Positions 23,266-33,336 are shown, numbered from the stretch's first letter. The stretch: DNA of 64,000 nt from Candidatus Obscuribacter sp. (GCA_021772095.1 JADYXR010000033.1:1-64000); one strand, 5' to 3'. Notes: a model not told the origin generated them from the sequence alone. Made by a program: numbers and translations.

Positions 23266-26200
23266 CAGTGAAGTTGGACTTTAAATCTGTCAGCAATTCA
23301 GGAGATGCACTGACCCAGAATTGCGATCCAACCAAAATCACCTTGCTTGATTTGCCGATGCGGAAGTGCAGCATCACTGGGTCTTCACCCTTATGCAGGT
23401 TGAGGATATCTTTTAAACGGTGCATGTCCGAGAAGGATGGCTCCTTGCCCAGGACGATGTCGACCATAGATGCGTCTGCAATTCTTCGAATCGATTGCGC
23501 GGTAATGCTGAAGTTATCTTCGAATTTTTTGACTTTTCCTTTCACCAGCAATAGTGCCTGAGCTTGAAGAATGTCAGGTCCAAGTTTTTCCAGCAAGTCT
23601 GCGTACAAAATAACTTCGCATTTCGAACTGAGATCTTCCATGTGAACGATGCCCAACAGCTTGTTTTGTTTGGTCAATCGTTTTTCAACACTATTGGCTA
23701 AGCCACCAATGATGGTGCTGGTTCCATCTGACGACTCTTTCAATTCTTTTATCGAGTGAGTGGTCAGATACTTCAGGCGGTTGGCGACGCGATTCAACGG
23801 ATGGCTGGTTACATAGAATCCGAGCAATTCATGTTCCATGATTTGCATCTCGGCTTCTTCGAACTCGCTGCCGTCACCTTTCAGCTGGATATCCAACTTC
23901 ATGATGCCGCTGTCTTCGTCTTCTTTGTCGTTGCCGCCGAACGAGAATAAACTCATTTGGCCTGTAGCTTCGGAACTCTGACGGCGCGCGGCGGTTTCAA
24001 CCAGTGATTCCAGATTTTCGAGCGCCTGTTTTCTCGTGATACCGAGGTTCAAGCAAGCGCCACATTTGATCAATGCTTCCATCGTGCGCTTATTGACTGT
24101 GCGCAAATCGATACGGGCAAGGAAATCATGGATGCTCTTGTAAGGTCCGCCCTCTTCGCGCTTCTTCACGATCTCCGCGACCGCCGCTTCGCCCACGTTC
24201 TTAACGCCGGACAAACCGAACCTGATGTTTGGACCGTCGGCGGTGAAATCGTCAGTGGAGACGTTGACGTCCGGCGGCAAAATTTCGATGTTCATCGCCT
24301 GGCACTCGGCGATGTAACCTTGCACCTTGTCTTGTTCGCCGGCGACCGACGACATCAGTGCGGTCATGTACGGCACAGGGTAATGTGTCTTCAGATATGC
24401 TGTCTGATACGTCAGCATTCCGTAGGCAGCACTGTGTGATTTGTTGAAACAGTACTCGGCGAACTGCACCATGGTGTCGAACAGTTTGTCGGCTATGCCC
24501 GAATCGATACTGCGTTCTGTGCAACCGCTAATGAAGATGCTGCGATGCTTCTCCATCTCTTCCGGCTTTTTCTTACCCATCGCGCGACGTAGCAAGTCGG
24601 CTTGTCCAAGACTATAACCACCGAGTTGCTGCGCAATTTGCATGACCTGTTCTTGATAAACGATCTGACCATACGTGTCCTTGAGAATAGGCGCGAGCAG
24701 CGGCGTTTCGTAGGTGATCTTGGTCTTGCCGTTTTTACAGTCGATGAATTTTTCGATCATGCCGCTGTCTAGCGGACCCGGACGATAAAGGGCGATCAGG
24801 GCCGAAATGTCTTCCATGTTGGAAGGTTTCATATCGCGGGCGACTTGCCGCATCCCTGATGATGTTTCTAACTGGAAGATACCAGCGAGGTCACCGTTGC
24901 TTATCGTTTGAAAAGTCTTCTCGTCATCCAGAGGTATTTCATCCGGAATAATACTCGTGCCAGTCGTGTTCTTTATGATTTTGCACGCCTTGTCGATCAT
25001 GGTCAGGTTTCGCAGACCGAGGAAGTCCATCTTAACCAGACCGATGTAAGCGCAATCTTCCATGTAGAACTGCGCGATGACGGTGCCGTCATTATTTCTT
25101 TGCACCGGCACCAGATCTTCAAGCGGCACGTCGGAAATTACAACACCGGCTGCGTGCATGCCGTAAGTTTTGTTGGTGCCTTCCAGTTGCTGCGCGATGT
25201 CGATAACTTCTTTTGCTTCATCGCTTGTCTGATAGGTTTTCTTGAACTCGGGGTGTTCAATGAGCATGTCTTTCAGCGGTGTCGGTTTGCCGCGAACGAC
25301 CGGCACCATTTTTGCAAGTTTAGTTGACTCTGAAAATGGATATTCCAGAACTCGCGCAACGTCCTTGATGACGGCCTTACTGGTCATTCTGTTAAAGGTT
25401 ATAATCTGGGCAACGCGATCTACTCCGTACTTCTCAGCGCAGTATTTGATAACTTCGTCACGCCTGTCGATACAGAAGTCCGTATCAATATCGGGCATGG
25501 ATTCGCGTTCCGGGTTCAAAAATCTCTCGAACAGTAAGTTGTACTTGATCGGATCGATGTTGGTGATGCCCAACGCATACGCAACTAAACTTCCCGCAGC
25601 AGATCCGCGTCCCGGGCCGACAGGTATGTCACGATCCCTGGCGAACTTAATGAAGTCCGCCGTCATCAAAAAGTACGATGCGAATTTCTTCGACTCGATA
25701 CATTCCAATTCCATCTTGGCGCGCGCTTCGTACTCCGGCGGAATGCTGCCGTTGCACCGCTCCTTGACTCCGGCGAAAACCAGATCGTTCAAATAACTTT
25801 CCGCAGTATGCCCGTGCGGCATGTCCAAGACCGGGAGCCGAGGCGGTCCACCGAGTTTTACAGGTTCGACACGATCGGCAATTTCCAAAGTGCTTTTGAT
25901 AGATTCTTCGATCATTTCCGGATCGAGGTGATCGCGGAAAAGATACGACATCTCATCGCCGTTTTTGATGTATTCCCATCCTGAGAATTTCATCCGGTTG
26001 GTATCAGTGACGACCTTTCCCATTTGAATACACAACAAGCAATCATGCGATTGAGCATCACCCTTGTTGGTGAAGTGTGAGTCATTCGTCGAGACGAGTT
26101 TGATTCCCAGTTCTCTGGAAAGTTTTACGATCTGACGATTGACCTTTCGATCTTCCCAATATCCGTGATCTTGAATTTCAAGATAGTAATTTTCGCCGAG

Positions 26201-26695
26201 CACTTCTTTGTACCAGGCAGCGCTCGCCCTCGCTTCCTCGTACTTGTCTTTCAACAGGAGTTGCGCAAGCTCGGCGCCCAGACAGCCTGAGAGTACGACG
26301 AGCCCTTCGGAAAATTCCGCAAGCATCTGCTTGTTGATGCGCGGTTTGTAATAAAACCCTTTGATGTGCGCGCGTGATACCAGTTTTACGAGATTCTGAT
26401 AGCCGGTTTTATTTTGAGCAATGATAGTAAGGTGGTGGAGATTCTGTTTGGTTTTCTTGTCTTCGATGTCGCCATCAATGATGTAAGCCTCGTACCCCAA
26501 GATTGGCTTGACACCACCAATCTCGTAACAAGCTTTGGTCAATTCCACCGCACCATACATGACACCATGGTCGGTGATAGCGACCGCAGGCATATTCTCC
26601 GCTTTGGCTTTCTTGACCAGATCCTTAATTCTGGTCGCACCATCAAGCAAGCTATATTCTGTATGAAGATGTAGCGGTACATATGGACGCGGCAT
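23228..26695 (-). CDS. dnaE: DNA polymerase III alpha subunit
   Basis: Replicative DNA polymerase, 1155 residues. Seen in order: PHP domain (LHLHTEYSLLDGATRIKDLV), polymerase family C core with FARDRDIPVGPGRGSAAGSLVAYALGI (split here only for quoting: GPGRGSAAGSLVAYALGI), catalytic aspartates in PDIDTDFCIDRRDEV (about 400), the fingers region with QLEGTNKTYGMHAAGVVIS, a helix-hairpin-helix, and an OB-fold near the C-terminus. ATG 26695 is preferred because GGGAG sits six bases upstream; ATG 26701 abuts that site. Unlike many cyanobacterial homologues the gene is not split by an intein. Its promoter region carries a 16-bp palindrome. Confidence 0.95.
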   Translation of the reverse strand: MPRPYVPLHLHTEYSLLDGATRIKDLVKKAKAENMPAVAITDHGVMYGAVELTKACYEIGGVKPILGYEAYIIDGDIEDKKTKQNLHHLTIIAQNKTGYQNLVKLVSRAHIKGFYYKPRINKQMLAEFSEGLVVLSGCLGAELAQLLLKDKYEEARASAAWYKEVLGENYYLEIQDHGYWEDRKVNRQIVKLSRELGIKLVSTNDSHFTNKGDAQSHDCLLCIQMGKVVTDTNRMKFSGWEYIKNGDEMSYLFRDHLDPEMIEESIKSTLEIADRVEPVKLGGPPRLPVLDMPHGHTAESYLNDLVFAGVKERCNGSIPPEYEARAKMELECIESKKFASYFLMTADFIKFARDRDIPVGPGRGSAAGSLVAYALGITNIDPIKYNLLFERFLNPERESMPDIDTDFCIDRRDEVIKYCAEKYGVDRVAQIITFNRMTSKAVIKDVARVLEYPFSESTKLAKMVPVVRGKPTPLKDMLIEHPEFKKTYQTSDEAKEVIDIAQQLEGTNKTYGMHAAGVVISDVPLEDLVPVQRNNDGTVIAQFYMEDCAYIGLVKMDFLGLRNLTMIDKACKIIKNTTGTSIIPDEIPLDDEKTFQTISNGDLAGIFQLETSSGMRQVARDMKPSNMEDISALIALYRPGPLDSGMIEKFIDCKNGKTKITYETPLLAPILKDTYGQIVYQEQVMQIAQQLGGYSLGQADLLRRAMGKKKPEEMEKHRSIFISGCTERSIDSGIADKLFDTMVQFAEYCFNKSHSAAYGMLTYQTAYLKTHYPVPYMTALMSSVAGEQDKVQGYIAECQAMNIEILPPDVNVSTDDFTADGPNIRFGLSGVKNVGEAAVAEIVKKREEGGPYKSIHDFLARIDLRTVNKRTMEALIKCGACLNLGITRKQALENLESLVETAARRQSSEATGQMSLFSFGGNDKEDEDSGIMKLDIQLKGDGSEFEEAEMQIMEHELLGFYVTSHPLNRVANRLKYLTTHSIKELKESSDGTSTIIGGLANSVEKRLTKQNKLLGIVHMEDLSSKCEVILYADLLEKLGPDILQAQALLLVKGKVKKFEDNFSITAQSIRRIADASMVDIVLGKEPSFSDMHRLKDILNLHKGEDPVMLHFRIGKSSKVILVGSQFWVSASPELLTDLKSNFTDALRVSSNRVRA

Positions 26696-26794
26696 GATCA
26701 TCTCCCGGCAGAGGCAACAACATCAATCTACGGCGGCAATGGTCCGATTTCGACAGCGCCAGTCGGACTGACTCTGCTGAAACAAGTTAACCCA

Positions 26795-26829
26795 ATTATA
26801 TATACATCAGATACAGACCGCGCGGTCTG
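26795..26829 (-). promoter_or_regulatory. dnaE: Putative dnaE promoter with a palindrome over the -35 region
   Basis: On the minus strand TATAAT lies at 26800-26795. At the expected -35 position sits a perfect 16-bp palindrome, CAGACCGCGCGGTCTG (26814-26829), instead of a TTGACA-like box. This fits a regulator-dependent or repressed promoter about 90 bases ahead of dnaE. The rest of the gene-free stretch 26830-27361 showed nothing I could support. Confidence 0.45.
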
Positions 26830-27361
26830 CTCAGGTGTACATCCCTACTCCTATTTTCGCATGTAAGACCCTCCCTAAACTAAATAACGAAAAATCGAAG
26901 CAAAAAGTTCAATCAAAACAAAGCCTGTCTATTACGAATAACCAGCGGAACTGGCAAGACCTGAGATAGTCGTCAAGCTTCTTCGGTTCCAAAACACTGT
27001 TAATTTACGACAGAGAGAGGCTTTAAGCGTTTCTAAACCAACGAGCATTACTCGAAAGAATATGACGTTTGGGATTAAGAGCACTGGTTGTCTGAAACTT
27101 TCAATGACCAATCACGTCAGTTGAGTCAGCCGAGATAGACTCCTTGTCCGGCGCGCCGTTTAAAACTTACGCACGCGGCATTCACGAAACCAGACTAATC
27201 CCGCACGCTCACCCGTTGAAACCTGCGCACGCCGGCACGCGCGAGACGAGTCCGGCTCGTCCCGTGTGCGGTTTGCAAAGCAGTGATTCGGCGCCGTCAG
27301 TGAGCAATACGGCGCAGGGTTCATCCTCCCTTGACGAGCTGCTTTCAAAACTCCCGAACGA

Positions 27362-28924
27362 CTATTTCCCGCGCAGGTAGTTGCCCCACGAGCGCAAGGT
27401 CGAGTCCACGGAGCCTTCGATTATCCCCTGGGGTGAAAAGGGCGAAGGACCATAGACGCCATTCGGGTCGCGTGCCGGTTGATTTGTAGGACCATATCTA
27501 TTCAGATAATTGCCCACGTTTTGCCCGAGTTTGCGCTCCGGATCGAAATCGAGTCCGTCTTTCCATGTGCGCAGATTGCCTCCGCGAGGATTCCATCGTT
27601 CCGGATCAACTTGAGCTTGTGGAACATATGGTGCCTGACCCTGATACTGCGGGCGATACTGCTGCGATTGCGGACGATTAAAAATCGCATCGTCTAAATC
27701 AATCGCATCTTGTCGATCCTGTACATCTCGACGAGCCAGCTCCCTTGCTGTGCGCGGATCCACACCGTAGCGCGCGCGACCTTGTGGTGCTGCCGGCCGC
27801 CCCGGATTCCATTCACCACCTTCTAATAGATCGACCTCACGCCGCATTTCTTGGTTTCGGCGCTCCAACAACAATCCCATACCTGGATCGACTCCGTATG
27901 CTGCACGCCCTTGCGGTCTAGGAGCAGCCGCTTGTGGTGGGCGTTGCCATGGTTGTGGTGCACTATTATTTTCAGGCTGCGGCTGTGGTGCCGTTCGTCT
28001 TTGTGATTCATTTAAACGGCGTTGCATTTCCATTTCGTAACGGCGGCGCGATTCGATTTCGTACTGGCGGCGCTGTTCTTCATCGTTTGTTCGGGGAGCG
28101 TCATCGCGTTGATCGCAACTACCTTGATTCGGCAATTGTGTTTTCTGTTGCTGCTCATTAACGCGACGGCGCATCTCGACTTCATACGTGCGTTGCAGCT
28201 CCGCATCAGCTTTGCGCTGCAATTCAACTTGTTCTCTTCGTTGCACTTCCAGCTGATACTGTTTCTTATATTGTGCTTCAGGCAGACGCGGATCGATCTT
28301 CTGAGTCCGCAGGTTCTGCTGCTCTTCCTGTCGGCGACGCATAAGAATTTCATACCGTTCCTGCAGTTCTTGATTCGGCATTCGTCGCAATTCATCTTGA
28401 TATTGACGCTGATAATCGACTTGCAGATATCGTTGATCTCGTGTTCTGTTCTGAGGATTAACCTCCACTCGAGATTGTCTGCGTGGATCTCTTTGAACAC
28501 GAAACTGCGAGCGCGGCTCAACATAAAATTGCGATGGTTGATCGCGATGACTGCACGCGCAATTCGAACGAAATTCGTTTTGCGCGTACCTTGGATCAAC
28601 CTGATCCTGACTGATTCTCGGCACTCTGAATCGTTCCAATCTCGGATCGACATCGTGCTGAATCTCCCAACCGCGAGGAGTTCTATAAAGTGTCATGTGT
28701 TGAAAATTATTCTGAACCGCGAGTGGTTGATAAAACCGCTGCGAATCTTGTGTAGTATTAAAGCGGGGAGCGTCCCCCGCCCGAAGCTCGTCGATGTTGG
28801 TGGGAACGCGTCCCTGTCCGTTATCCGGCACTATCCAAACATCGACGATGCTGATTTCGCTTTGACCGGATGCAGTCGTTTCGAAATGAGGTTTCGCAAC
28901 GATAAACATTTCGCCATTCGACAT
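27362..28924 (-). CDS. Arg/Gln/Glu-rich low-complexity protein
   Basis: Unrecognised 520-residue protein. Residues 1-110 look globular (EMFIVAKPHFETTASG, then WIVPDNGQGR). The middle (about 110-330) is very rich in Arg, Gln, Glu and Tyr with a heptad-like pattern such as RRRYEMEMQRRLNESQ, probably a long helix or coiled coil. The C-terminal part has two copies of PQGRAxYGVDP and many Pro/Gln/Tyr. There is no signal peptide. ATG 28924 follows GGAGG at eight bases; GTG 28939 is less likely. The composition could support phase separation or binding to RNA or polymers, but this is speculation. Confidence 0.65.
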   Translation of the reverse strand: MSNGEMFIVAKPHFETTASGQSEISIVDVWIVPDNGQGRVPTNIDELRAGDAPRFNTTQDSQRFYQPLAVQNNFQHMTLYRTPRGWEIQHDVDPRLERFRVPRISQDQVDPRYAQNEFRSNCACSHRDQPSQFYVEPRSQFRVQRDPRRQSRVEVNPQNRTRDQRYLQVDYQRQYQDELRRMPNQELQERYEILMRRRQEEQQNLRTQKIDPRLPEAQYKKQYQLEVQRREQVELQRKADAELQRTYEVEMRRRVNEQQQKTQLPNQGSCDQRDDAPRTNDEEQRRQYEIESRRRYEMEMQRRLNESQRRTAPQPQPENNSAPQPWQRPPQAAAPRPQGRAAYGVDPGMGLLLERRNQEMRREVDLLEGGEWNPGRPAAPQGRARYGVDPRTARELARRDVQDRQDAIDLDDAIFNRPQSQQYRPQYQGQAPYVPQAQVDPERWNPRGGNLRTWKDGLDFDPERKLGQNVGNYLNRYGPTNQPARDPNGVYGPSPFSPQGIIEGSVDSTLRSWGNYLRGK

Positions 28925-29147
28925 ATTTCCGACCTCCACAATAGAAACTGGCGCTCAACAAAGAGCAGCCAACGCTTAACAATTCAAGCGCTTTCATTCT
29001 GCCAAAACCGGCTAAGGCTCTCAATACGCAAATCCACACGGCAATGTCCAAATCGGCACTGAAGACGGCGACTCACTAGAGTTTTCCCCACCAAAAGCGA
29101 ATCCGGGTATCATGTAGTGTCTACTCGCAACCCGAACAGTTCGATCA

Positions 29148-30485
29148 GTGCTAAATCGTTTCACTACAATTCTCGTCATGTTAGCCGGCTCTATGTCCGG
29201 CTTTTACGCGGACGCAAAAAATTCTATGCTCAACGAACTTCCAGCAAGCGAACAGCGGCCAGAATTCTTCCAAAAGGAAGCTCAAAGCCAATCGAGCTTT
29301 GCGACTGCGTTCAATCAAGCTAACATTTACAAGAAACTAAAGGACAATGCAAAAGCCGCAGAAGCGGTAAGGCAGGCGGCGGGCCTGGCGAGGAAAGCCT
29401 CGCAGCTGCGTGCTTGTGGGCAATTAATGGTCACTCTCGGTCGCGTAAAAGAGGCGCTGCCATTGTACGAGAAGGCAATCAAGTTGAATCCGAACGATCC
29501 GCATGCATACCTGGACGTCTGCCACGCCAGTCGTTTGATCAATGATAATGCAACCGCCTTAAAAGCTGCCAACAAAGCACTGCTGCTCTCACCCGACCTG
29601 CCGGCAGCACTTTGTTTTCGCGCTACTGTCTTCATATACATGGATAATTTCGAGGCGGCCAAACGAGATTTGGCAGCCGTGGAATCCCAGAAGGCACCTA
29701 TGGATGCATTCACGAACATGTCTTTCGGGCTTGTAAATATGCATCTCGGTGATCCAAAAGGTGCAGCAAAATACCTCGCCAGAGCAACGAAACAGAATCC
29801 GGATTTTTATCCCCCACATAGTCTTCTGATCAATATTTACACGCGTGAAAAGAACTGGGAAATGGCACTGCATGAGTTAGACGAATGTTTAAGATTGCAA
29901 CCGGATCAAGCCAATTTGCTCAAGGATAGAGGTCAGGTTCTTCTACATTTAGAGAGAGAACGTGATGCATTGCTAGACATATCAAGAGCGATCCAACTGG
30001 AACCCAGCAGCGCTCACTATTACATCAGAGCACTCCATCTCTATCGCAACGATCGAGAAATCGCCGCCTTACGAGACTGTACTTCTGGTATTTCAGCAGG
30101 TAAATCAGACAGAACAAAACTTCTAAAATTGCGCGCAAATTGCTACCGCAACCTCCAAGATGCTCAGCATGAGTTGCTTGACTTAACCGATTGTATAAAA
30201 ATAAAACCTGATGCAAATGTTTTCGAAAGGCGATTTAAAGTACTGATGTCGCTCGGGAAAAAAGATTTGGCATTAAAGGACATCGACGAAGCGATTAAAC
30301 TCAAAGACACGGCGGCCGAGTATCACTTTCTTCGAGGCGATCTGAAATACCAATCAAGGAAATATCAAGAAGCGTTGAAAGATTTCAAACGAGCATGCGA
30401 GCTCGAACCTGATGACGAGCGGTTTCAACTGGCGAAGAAGAAGGTTCTTGGAGATTTGAACGCGAGCCCGAAGGAACAGAAATGA
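29148..30485 (+). CDS. Secreted TPR protein coupled to a kinase gene
   Basis: A 445-residue protein with a signal sequence (RFTTILVMLAGSMSGFYADA) and about ten tetratricopeptide-like repeats, for example GRVKEALPLYEKAIKLNPND and RKYQEALKDFKRACELEPDD. The start is GTG 29148, which keeps the signal peptide complete; ATG 29178 would shorten it, and neither has a good ribosome site. The stop overlaps the kinase start by four bases (ATGA), so the two are made together. As the kinase has an extracytoplasmic domain, this TPR protein is a natural candidate for its partner outside the membrane. Confidence 0.8.
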   Translation: MLNRFTTILVMLAGSMSGFYADAKNSMLNELPASEQRPEFFQKEAQSQSSFATAFNQANIYKKLKDNAKAAEAVRQAAGLARKASQLRACGQLMVTLGRVKEALPLYEKAIKLNPNDPHAYLDVCHASRLINDNATALKAANKALLLSPDLPAALCFRATVFIYMDNFEAAKRDLAAVESQKAPMDAFTNMSFGLVNMHLGDPKGAAKYLARATKQNPDFYPPHSLLINIYTREKNWEMALHELDECLRLQPDQANLLKDRGQVLLHLERERDALLDISRAIQLEPSSAHYYIRALHLYRNDREIAALRDCTSGISAGKSDRTKLLKLRANCYRNLQDAQHELLDLTDCIKIKPDANVFERRFKVLMSLGKKDLALKDIDEAIKLKDTAAEYHFLRGDLKYQSRKYQEALKDFKRACELEPDDERFQLAKKKVLGDLNASPKEQK

Positions 30486-32659
30486 AAAACGTCACCGGCG
30501 ACAACAAATGCCCCAGATGTGGTGGCAATAAAAACTCGGAACTATCGGGTTCTATTACGCAATGGGTCGCGAATTGCGCTTGCACGAATTTTGATGTGCC
30601 GCAGGATGACTCCAATGCGGACATCTGCCCGACGTGCAAGAAGCGAGTCAATGCTGGGCGAGCAGGCTCACTGACACAATGGATTTTTCGCTCCGACCTT
30701 TGCAGTTGCGCTTTGCCCACAGTAGAAAAATCACGGATGGCGCTCGCCGCGGAAGCGGCCGCACGCACAGATCTGGAAGTTGAAAAACAATCGACGCAAG
30801 ATGTTGAAATGCAAGTCGACCCGGAGCGATTTCCTTTAGAACGTTACGGCCCGCTCAAAATTCTCGGTAGCGGAATGGCGGGCACCGTCTATTTATGCAA
30901 CGATCGATTATTGCACAAAAAGGTCGCGATTAAACTGCTGAGCACTTTGTCGTCAGAGCAATTGGTTGCGTTTCAAGGTGAAGCACGAGCCGCCAGCAAA
31001 CTTAATCATCCCAATGTGGTTAAAGTTATGGATTTCGGTGTCACCACAGGCGGTGTCCCCTTCATGGTGATGGAATTCGTACAGGGAAACGATCTGGCAG
31101 GCATACTGCAAGAAGCCGGCACCATCAGCGTCACGGCCGCGCTCTACATCTTCGGAAAAGTTTGCGATGGACTGGCCGACGCGCATCGCCTGGGCATCTT
31201 CCATAGAGACATCAAGAACTCCAACATCCTGGTCGGAGCGCTTGAAAGTCATAAGCCCGATGTTCGTTTGATCGACTTTGGTGTGGCATCATTCCGACCG
31301 GTGGCAGACTCGAAAACAGCTCAGGGCGCCACATTGGTTGGAACGCCAGCGTACATGTCACCAGACCAGGCGCTCGGAAAACAATACGATGCCAGCAGCG
31401 AAGTTTATAGCATCGGTTGCGCCTTGTTCGAAGCATTGACCGGCAGCACTCCGTTTTCCGGGGAAACCGCCCTGGAAGTTATAAACAAACACGCACACGA
31501 AGCGCCTCCACAACTTAATGATGTCAACGGCGATGTGGATTTTTCTGAACCACTAGAGAACGTGGTGGCAAAGTGCCTGGCGAAGAAACCTTCCGATCGA
31601 TACCAGTCGATGGAACAGCTGAGTCGCGCCTTAAACCAGATCGTCATCGGCGAATTGAGCGAGTCCACCTTACCACGAGAGTTGGACGGTGCCAGGGTTT
31701 CGACAGTTGAGCCGGCGACAAAATCATCGCCGATTTTTGTAATAACGATCGTTGTATTTGTGCTGTTGGTAGGGATCGGTATCTGGCAGGTTATGGTTGT
31801 GGACAAACCAACTGCACCGTCGCCTGAAGAGAAAGTTTCGAAGACTGCAGAATCGGAAATCGGATCATCGGATCAGTCTACTCTTGTGGACGTGCACTTC
31901 GAAACCAAACGCTACAACGGGTTGAATTATCTGATTTCATCAGGTTCTCTAGCCGACGAAAACATCGAAGAAATCGCCAAAAGGAAAGATTTCGACGCTG
32001 TGTATATTTTGAGTGAAAACATAACTGGTACCGGATTCAGTGCCATCTCAAACGTCGATTTGAAAAGGTTGGATATCGATAACACACCCTTATCCGATGA
32101 CGGATTTGAGGCCATCTCGAAAATTTCAGCACTGAAACATCTCTCTCTTGGTGATTTGGATATCTCGGAAAAGCAAATGGCGATGCTCAGCAGTCTAAAA
32201 AAATTGAAGACTTTGGACCTCACCAACAGTCGACTTTCGGAGGGCGCGTTGCAATTGCTGGGCTCGTTTCCCACTATTCAGACATTGAGCCTTTCGAATG
32301 TTCAGCGAACCAAACCAGGTGATCTGGAAAATCTCGTCGCGGCAAAAAATTTGAATAAGCTCAATTTGGCTTACATCAATTACGGCAAGCAAGACCTGAC
32401 AGCGCTCGAGAAGCTAACGTCATTGAACTCGATCAATTTTACGGGGTCGGACATCGACGATCGAGTGTTTCAACATCTGGCCTTGCTGCCACTAGATACG
32501 GTGACGTTAGATCGAACGAATATCACCGGGAGTGGATTCTCAGCACTGGGTAACATGCGCGGTTTGAAACAAATCAGCCTGCGCAGATGCAAAAAAGTAC
32601 CCACGCAAGCAGTTGTAAACTTGGAACTTGCTCTGCCGGGTTGCACCATAATCCGATAG
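30482..32659 (+). CDS. Transmembrane Ser/Thr protein kinase with tandem zinc ribbons and leucine-rich repeats
   Basis: A 725-residue receptor-type kinase. Two copies of a Cys motif open the protein: CPRC at 10-13 with CAC at 32-34, and CPTC at 49-52 with CSC at 74-76, each enclosing GS-x-TQW. The kinase domain (about 120-390) has all key residues: GSGMAGTVY, VAIK (K151), HRDIKNSN (D243), IDFGVA (D265) and GTPAYMSPDQ. One membrane helix lies at about 417-437, and the outer part (about 480-725) carries leucine-rich repeats such as LKRLDIDNTPLSDDGFEAIS. It is coupled to the upstream TPR gene. Substrates and signal are unknown. Confidence 0.92.
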   Translation: MKNVTGDNKCPRCGGNKNSELSGSITQWVANCACTNFDVPQDDSNADICPTCKKRVNAGRAGSLTQWIFRSDLCSCALPTVEKSRMALAAEAAARTDLEVEKQSTQDVEMQVDPERFPLERYGPLKILGSGMAGTVYLCNDRLLHKKVAIKLLSTLSSEQLVAFQGEARAASKLNHPNVVKVMDFGVTTGGVPFMVMEFVQGNDLAGILQEAGTISVTAALYIFGKVCDGLADAHRLGIFHRDIKNSNILVGALESHKPDVRLIDFGVASFRPVADSKTAQGATLVGTPAYMSPDQALGKQYDASSEVYSIGCALFEALTGSTPFSGETALEVINKHAHEAPPQLNDVNGDVDFSEPLENVVAKCLAKKPSDRYQSMEQLSRALNQIVIGELSESTLPRELDGARVSTVEPATKSSPIFVITIVVFVLLVGIGIWQVMVVDKPTAPSPEEKVSKTAESEIGSSDQSTLVDVHFETKRYNGLNYLISSGSLADENIEEIAKRKDFDAVYILSENITGTGFSAISNVDLKRLDIDNTPLSDDGFEAISKISALKHLSLGDLDISEKQMAMLSSLKKLKTLDLTNSRLSEGALQLLGSFPTIQTLSLSNVQRTKPGDLENLVAAKNLNKLNLAYINYGKQDLTALEKLTSLNSINFTGSDIDDRVFQHLALLPLDTVTLDRTNITGSGFSALGNMRGLKQISLRRCKKVPTQAVVNLELALPGCTIIR

Positions 32660-32707
32660 CTCAATGGTTTTGCAGCCCAGAGATTTAGCATTTAGCGTTC
32701 CATCCGT

Positions 32708-33202
32708 CTACTGAATGTAGGTCAGAACCGCGTTTCCCTTGTCGGCCGCTTCGCCGTAGAATTCAATCAAGCCATCAATATAATCAATCAGTATGCCGAT
32801 TTCTTCTTCGAACTCGGCGGCTTCAAACGAGTATAAGTTCGCTTCGGTAAATTCTTCCCTGGAATATTTCGTTTTCAATTCTTCGAGATCCACGGTTTTA
32901 AGCGCCTCGGCAATTTCTTTGACCACATCCGGTTTTATAAATCGCGCCGGGCCATAACCGAATGCGTCGGGCCCAACTTCATCGCCGCCCAAAACAACTT
33001 TGGAAATTGGAACTTCAGGATCCACATCCCATGCGGTTCCAGTCAAAAGAAAATGAAGCGCTTGCCATGATTTGTGCAGGTCGAAAAAACCGCTGTTCTC
33101 GTCGTCATGCAAATCCGACCAGACGATATCGTGGATGGCATCGGGATTGGCGAGAAGCTTTTTGAGCTTGCGCTGACTTATGCTTTCAAAGTACGCGCAC
33201 AT
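32708..33202 (-). CDS. DUF1877 (YfbM-like) family protein
   Basis: A cytoplasmic protein of 164 residues of unknown function. Family features: start MCAYFESISQRKLKKLLANP, then FFDLHKSWQALHFLLTGTAW, VVLGGDEVGPDAFGYGPARF and an alternating-charge C-terminal half. ATG 33202 is chosen over an in-frame ATG at 33373 because the family begins here and because the longer frame would run through a terminator hairpin at 33311-33336. It is convergent with the kinase gene. Confidence 0.8.
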   Translation of the reverse strand: MCAYFESISQRKLKKLLANPDAIHDIVWSDLHDDENSGFFDLHKSWQALHFLLTGTAWDVDPEVPISKVVLGGDEVGPDAFGYGPARFIKPDVVKEIAEALKTVDLEELKTKYSREEFTEANLYSFEAAEFEEEIGILIDYIDGLIEFYGEAADKGNAVLTYIQ

Positions 33203-33310
33203 GCTCACTTGAAATAACCTGATGTCGGGGTTCGAAGGAAACGACGATACGAGCTGACGATATAAGTTTGCCAATTCCTCTTCAATAGAAGGTATCACAG
33301 TATGAAGAAA

Positions 33311-33336
33311 GACCTGCTCTTTGGAAAGAGCAGGTC
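33311..33336 (-). terminator. Intrinsic terminator after the 74-aa gene
   Basis: GACCTGCTCTTT (33311-33322) and AAAGAGCAGGTC (33325-33336) form a perfect 12-bp stem with a two-base spacer. The minus strand continues with TTTCTT. It ends the transcript of the small gene at 33375-33599. Confidence 0.85.

Noticed and set aside
27144..27380. 78-codon plus-strand frame ending SSLDELLSKLPNDYFPRR
   Set aside because: It starts with TTG without a ribosome site, is Pro/Ala/Arg-rich and runs into the convergent gene; the last 20 residues look natural, so it was considered but not accepted.
28022..29062. 346-codon plus-strand open frame
   Set aside because: Antisense to the Arg/Gln-rich gene, whose codon skew keeps the other strand open; the plus frame has Leu/Phe/Arg composition and no ribosome site.
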